Under the pieces are notes generated by a model. It was not told where the DNA came from. It made no database searches and saw only the letters and a list, made by a program, of their open reading frames with translations. A program made the position numbers and the translations under genes. Shown piece by piece: positions 63,920 to 64,000 of a stretch of DNA of 64,000 nucleotides (position 1 is the stretch's first letter; every line of letters begins with the position of its first letter). The DNA is from Aerococcus mictus (lineage in GTDB: Bacteria; Bacillota; Bacilli; Lactobacillales; Aerococcaceae), in contig NZ_CP132985.1 of NCBI RefSeq assembly GCF_003286595.3, positions 1-64,000 on the forward strand, read 5' to 3'.

Positions 63920-64000
63920 TTAGGGTGAACTCGATTTAGCCTCTGCTTGACTGCTAGATTCCCTTTGCCGGTTAGTGGCTGGCTGGCTCTCATCCTTGCT
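63920..64000 (-). CDS. C-terminal tail of probable CdaR (YbbR), partial
   Basis: 26 codons and a TAA stop on the minus strand, running off the window end. The peptide is low-complexity and polar (SKDESQPATNRQRESSSQ...), as in the C-terminal tails of CdaR proteins. The identification rests on position: glmM follows cdaA-cdaR in most Firmicutes. Not recognisable by sequence alone. Confidence 0.4.
   Translation of the reverse strand, partial: SKDESQPATNRQRESSSQAEAKSSSP

Overview
The window reads as a low-to-moderate GC Firmicutes chromosome numbered from dnaA. The 16S gene at about 53.4-54.9 kb has the signature I associate with Aerococcus (Aerococcaceae, Lactobacillales), probably the urinary-tract group. 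That assignment is from memory of 16S sequences and was not searched.

Layout. 1-10.6 kb is the replication-initiation block: dnaA, oriC-like DnaA boxes, dnaN, an FAD-linked oxidase, then yaaA-recF-gyrB-gyrA. 10.8-13.9 kb holds an ABC-2 exporter and a GNAT acetyltransferase. 14.14-19.74 kb is a 5.6-kb integrated island between 28-bp repeats of the 3' end of tRNA-Leu(CAG). It carries a tyrosine integrase, an Stl-like repressor, repeated operator motifs, a small XRE gene, a candidate minus-strand small RNA, a phage-type replisome organizer with 30-bp repeats inside the gene, and an ArpU-like regulator. It has no capsid, terminase or lysis genes, so it resembles a phage-inducible chromosomal island (PICI). 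19.9-23.7 kb is a minus-strand operon of amidohydrolase, YfcC carrier and asparaginase. 24.4-26.7 kb has rpsF-ssb-rpsR and an XRE/membrane-protein pair.

26.66-29.1 kb is a gene-free stretch of about 2.4 kb with six perfect DnaA boxes and seven parS sites; it looks like an origin/centromere region separate from dnaA. 29.2-35.7 kb has gdpP, a FetAB-like exporter with two permease paralogues, rplI and the replicative helicase. 35.8-38.5 kb has tRNA-Lys(CUU), several candidate small RNAs, a shortened RelB-like gene and a lactaldehyde-reductase-type alcohol dehydrogenase under duplicated promoter/operators. An IS3-family element follows (38.8-40.4 kb).

40.4-44.4 kb holds a stand-alone trpB under what looks like classical leader-peptide attenuation, and a stand-alone argG under an arginine T-box. 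These suggest salvage of indole and citrulline rather than full biosynthesis. 44.4-53 kb carries pncA, a membrane nuclease, YoaK, a glycosyltransferase, a split ThrE exporter, an M20 peptidase, a CPBP protease and an Imm33-domain protein. 53.1-58.7 kb is a complete rRNA operon (16S-Ile-Ala-23S-5S-Asn-Thr) with two strong promoters. 58.8-64 kb has a cystathionine gamma-synthase with a LysR regulator, small enzymes, yidD, glmM and the tail of a probable cdaR.

A dispersed intergenic repeat family, marked by GAGTGYGAC boxes and a GCACAG/CTGTGC hairpin, occurs at about 13.9, 23.9 and 62.2 kb, with solo boxes near 41.1 and 60.9 kb.
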